DNA of 64,000 nucleotides, from positions 64,791 through 128,790 of the forward strand of contig NZ_LGSI01000037.1 in NCBI RefSeq assembly GCF_001698815.1. The letters are read 5' to 3'. The notes below the pieces were generated by a model. That model saw nothing but the letters and a program-made list of their open reading frames with translations, made no database searches and was not told the DNA's origin. The translations under genes were made by a program, and so were the position numbers. Below are positions 62,769 through 64,000 of this stretch, in pieces; within the stretch, counting starts at the first letter, position 1; each line of letters begins with the position of its first letter. This DNA comes from Pseudomonas syringae. GTDB taxonomy: Bacteria > Pseudomonadota > Gammaproteobacteria > Pseudomonadales > Pseudomonadaceae.

Positions 62769-64000
62769 ATGGAGCTCCTCAATCGTTCACCGCGTGTGGT
62801 AGCTGGTATTTGCGGCATGGTCATGGTCCAGCAGGCATTCAGTGCTGGTTTCGTGGAAGACAGCAAGGCCAGTATTCTGGCTAGAAACTTCTTTAGTAAT
62901 GCAGATAACCGAAGTGGTGCGGCAGATCCAAACTACACGCAAGAGTGGGGGCAGGGGTTCATTTTCGATTTCCGCTCCGGTTATACCCAAGGGGCTGTAG
63001 GTTTTGGTGTTGACGCTCTCGGTATGCTGGGTATTCGCCTGGATTCCGGTAAAGGTCGTCATTACAACCCGACGAGCACCGCATTCAACGGCAATATTTT
63101 CCCGACGGACAGCGACGGGCGTGCCGTGGATGAGTTCGGCAGCGTTGGGCTGACGGCCAAAGCCCTGATCTCCAAGACAGAGTTTCGTTACGGTACGCTG
63201 GTCCCGATGCTGCCAGTGGTAATGTCCACCGATCGTATGTTGCAACAGACGTTCAATGGGGGGCAGGTTCAATCCAGAGACATCGACAACTTCACGTTTA
63301 CCCTGGGTCAGTTGGAACATGTAAAAGGTCGTGGATCAAGTAACCAGATGGGCATGTCGATTCCCGGCGCTAACAATGCAGTTACCGGTGAGTTCGTTAA
63401 CAAGTTTTACTACGGCGGCGTGGACTACAAGCCGACCAAAGACTTGTTGCTGCAGTACTACTACGGCAACCTGGAAGATTTTTATAAGCAGAGTTTTCTG
63501 GGTCTGAAATATGACCTGCCAGTAGGGCCTGGTACTTTGCGTTCTGATCTGCGTTACTTCGACAACAAATCAGACGGCGCCAATGGCAATGATCCAGCGT
63601 TCTACACCTTGGGTTATTACGGTAATGGTGTAACCAAGGGCAAGGTTGACAGCCGGCTGTCGAGCGCCTTTTTCACCTATATGGTTAGCGGTCACACCAT
63701 TGGTGCCGGTTTCCAGCAGGTCAGCGGCGACAGCGATGCGGTCTGGCTGAACCAGGGTGATGGATCCACCGCTTATTTCATGACCGAGTCGATGATCGGC
63801 AAATTCCAGCGTGCCGGTGAAAGCACCTGGCAGGTCCGTTATGGCTACGACTTTGCGCAAGTCGGCATTCCTGGCCTGAGCTTTTTGGGTATGTACGAAA
63901 GTGGTTCGAACATTCGTACGCCAACAGGCGATACAAAGGAGTGGGAACGCAACCTGACCGTCAGCTATGTGGTGCAATCCGGTCCTCTGAAAAAACTCAA
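62769..64000 (+). CDS. OprD-family outer-membrane porin, truncated by the window edge
   Basis: About 410 residues are visible; the gene continues beyond 64000. It has a signal peptide (GICGMVMVQQAFSAG), then GFVEDSKASILARNFFSNAD, the classic OprD beginning, and TQEWGQGFIFDFRSGYTQG, GVDALGMLGIRLDSG, RYGTLVPMLPVV. It should be an 18-strand channel for a small substrate such as an amino acid or dicarboxylate. AAAGGA lies ahead of the ATG. It probably shares the transcript of the MFS and aminotransferase genes. Confidence 0.9.
   Translation, partial: MELLNRSPRVVAGICGMVMVQQAFSAGFVEDSKASILARNFFSNADNRSGAADPNYTQEWGQGFIFDFRSGYTQGAVGFGVDALGMLGIRLDSGKGRHYNPTSTAFNGNIFPTDSDGRAVDEFGSVGLTAKALISKTEFRYGTLVPMLPVVMSTDRMLQQTFNGGQVQSRDIDNFTFTLGQLEHVKGRGSSNQMGMSIPGANNAVTGEFVNKFYYGGVDYKPTKDLLLQYYYGNLEDFYKQSFLGLKYDLPVGPGTLRSDLRYFDNKSDGANGNDPAFYTLGYYGNGVTKGKVDSRLSSAFFTYMVSGHTIGAGFQQVSGDSDAVWLNQGDGSTAYFMTESMIGKFQRAGESTWQVRYGYDFAQVGIPGLSFLGMYESGSNIRTPTGDTKEWERNLTVSYVVQSGPLKKL

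Noticed and set aside
1..64000. mobile elements, prophage, CRISPR, defence or biosynthetic cluster
   Set aside because: No transposase, integrase, att-like repeats, cas genes, toxin-antitoxin pair, or multi-domain synthase is visible; base composition and codon use are uniform apart from short A+T-rich promoter gaps.

Overview
The window looks like chromosomal DNA of a Pseudomonas of the P. fluorescens group. The evidence is GC-rich coding with strong third-position GC, dispersed REP/BIME palindromes of the type gGGAGCGAGGCTTGCCCGCGaa, an OprD-family porin, many LysR regulators, and several ABC uptake operons. I see no phage, transposase, integrase, CRISPR array, tRNA or rRNA. The signal is metabolic: about a dozen catabolic and uptake modules packed side by side. 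All family calls come from reading the sequence and remembered family features; no database was searched.

Layout. 1-1.3 kb: start of a P19-type periplasmic iron protein behind a Fur-box-like site, and three small proteins. 1.3-11.9 kb: a sugar-acid catabolic locus (IlvD/Edd dehydratase, two FAH-fold enzymes, a 3-hydroxyisobutyrate-type dehydrogenase, a DenD-like dehydrogenase, a BDH2-like SDR, two ACS-type MFS carriers, one LysR). Two near-identical palindromes flank the LysR gene. 11.9-15.5 kb: a small protein, a GNAT, and two divergent L,D-transpeptidases. 15.5-22.8 kb: lactate permease, then an amino-acid ABC operon with an FAD amine oxidase-like enzyme and a divergent OccR/NocR-like LysR.

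22.8-37.5 kb: a scavenging island without its own regulator. It holds a class II aldolase, an SsuA/TauA-like binding protein, a TonB receptor, an NtaA/DszA-type flavin monooxygenase, a Dpp-like ABC system and a polar-amino-acid ABC system. It begins with an AT-rich promoter region and a hairpin leader. 37.7-49.6 kb: a soluble PAS-PAS chemoreceptor resembling BdlA, a haem-oxygenase-like diiron protein paired with a methyltransferase, small conserved proteins, a structured dispersed repeat, a DJ-1/PfpI protein, glutaminase, a DUF1615 lipoprotein and an ABC exporter.

49.8-64 kb: an amino-acid ABC operon, an SDR, then a locus that resembles a split urea-carboxylase (biotin carboxylase, BCCP, PxpB, PxpC, PxpA). 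It carries a second BCCP-like subunit whose biotinyl lysine is replaced by serine. A Nac-like LysR adjoins it. Three ATA-N9-TAT sites lie in the same orientation upstream of the LysR gene, the carboxylase operon and the SDR gene, which suggests one small regulon. An aspartate-type aminotransferase, a 14-TM MFS exporter and a truncated OprD-like porin close the window.
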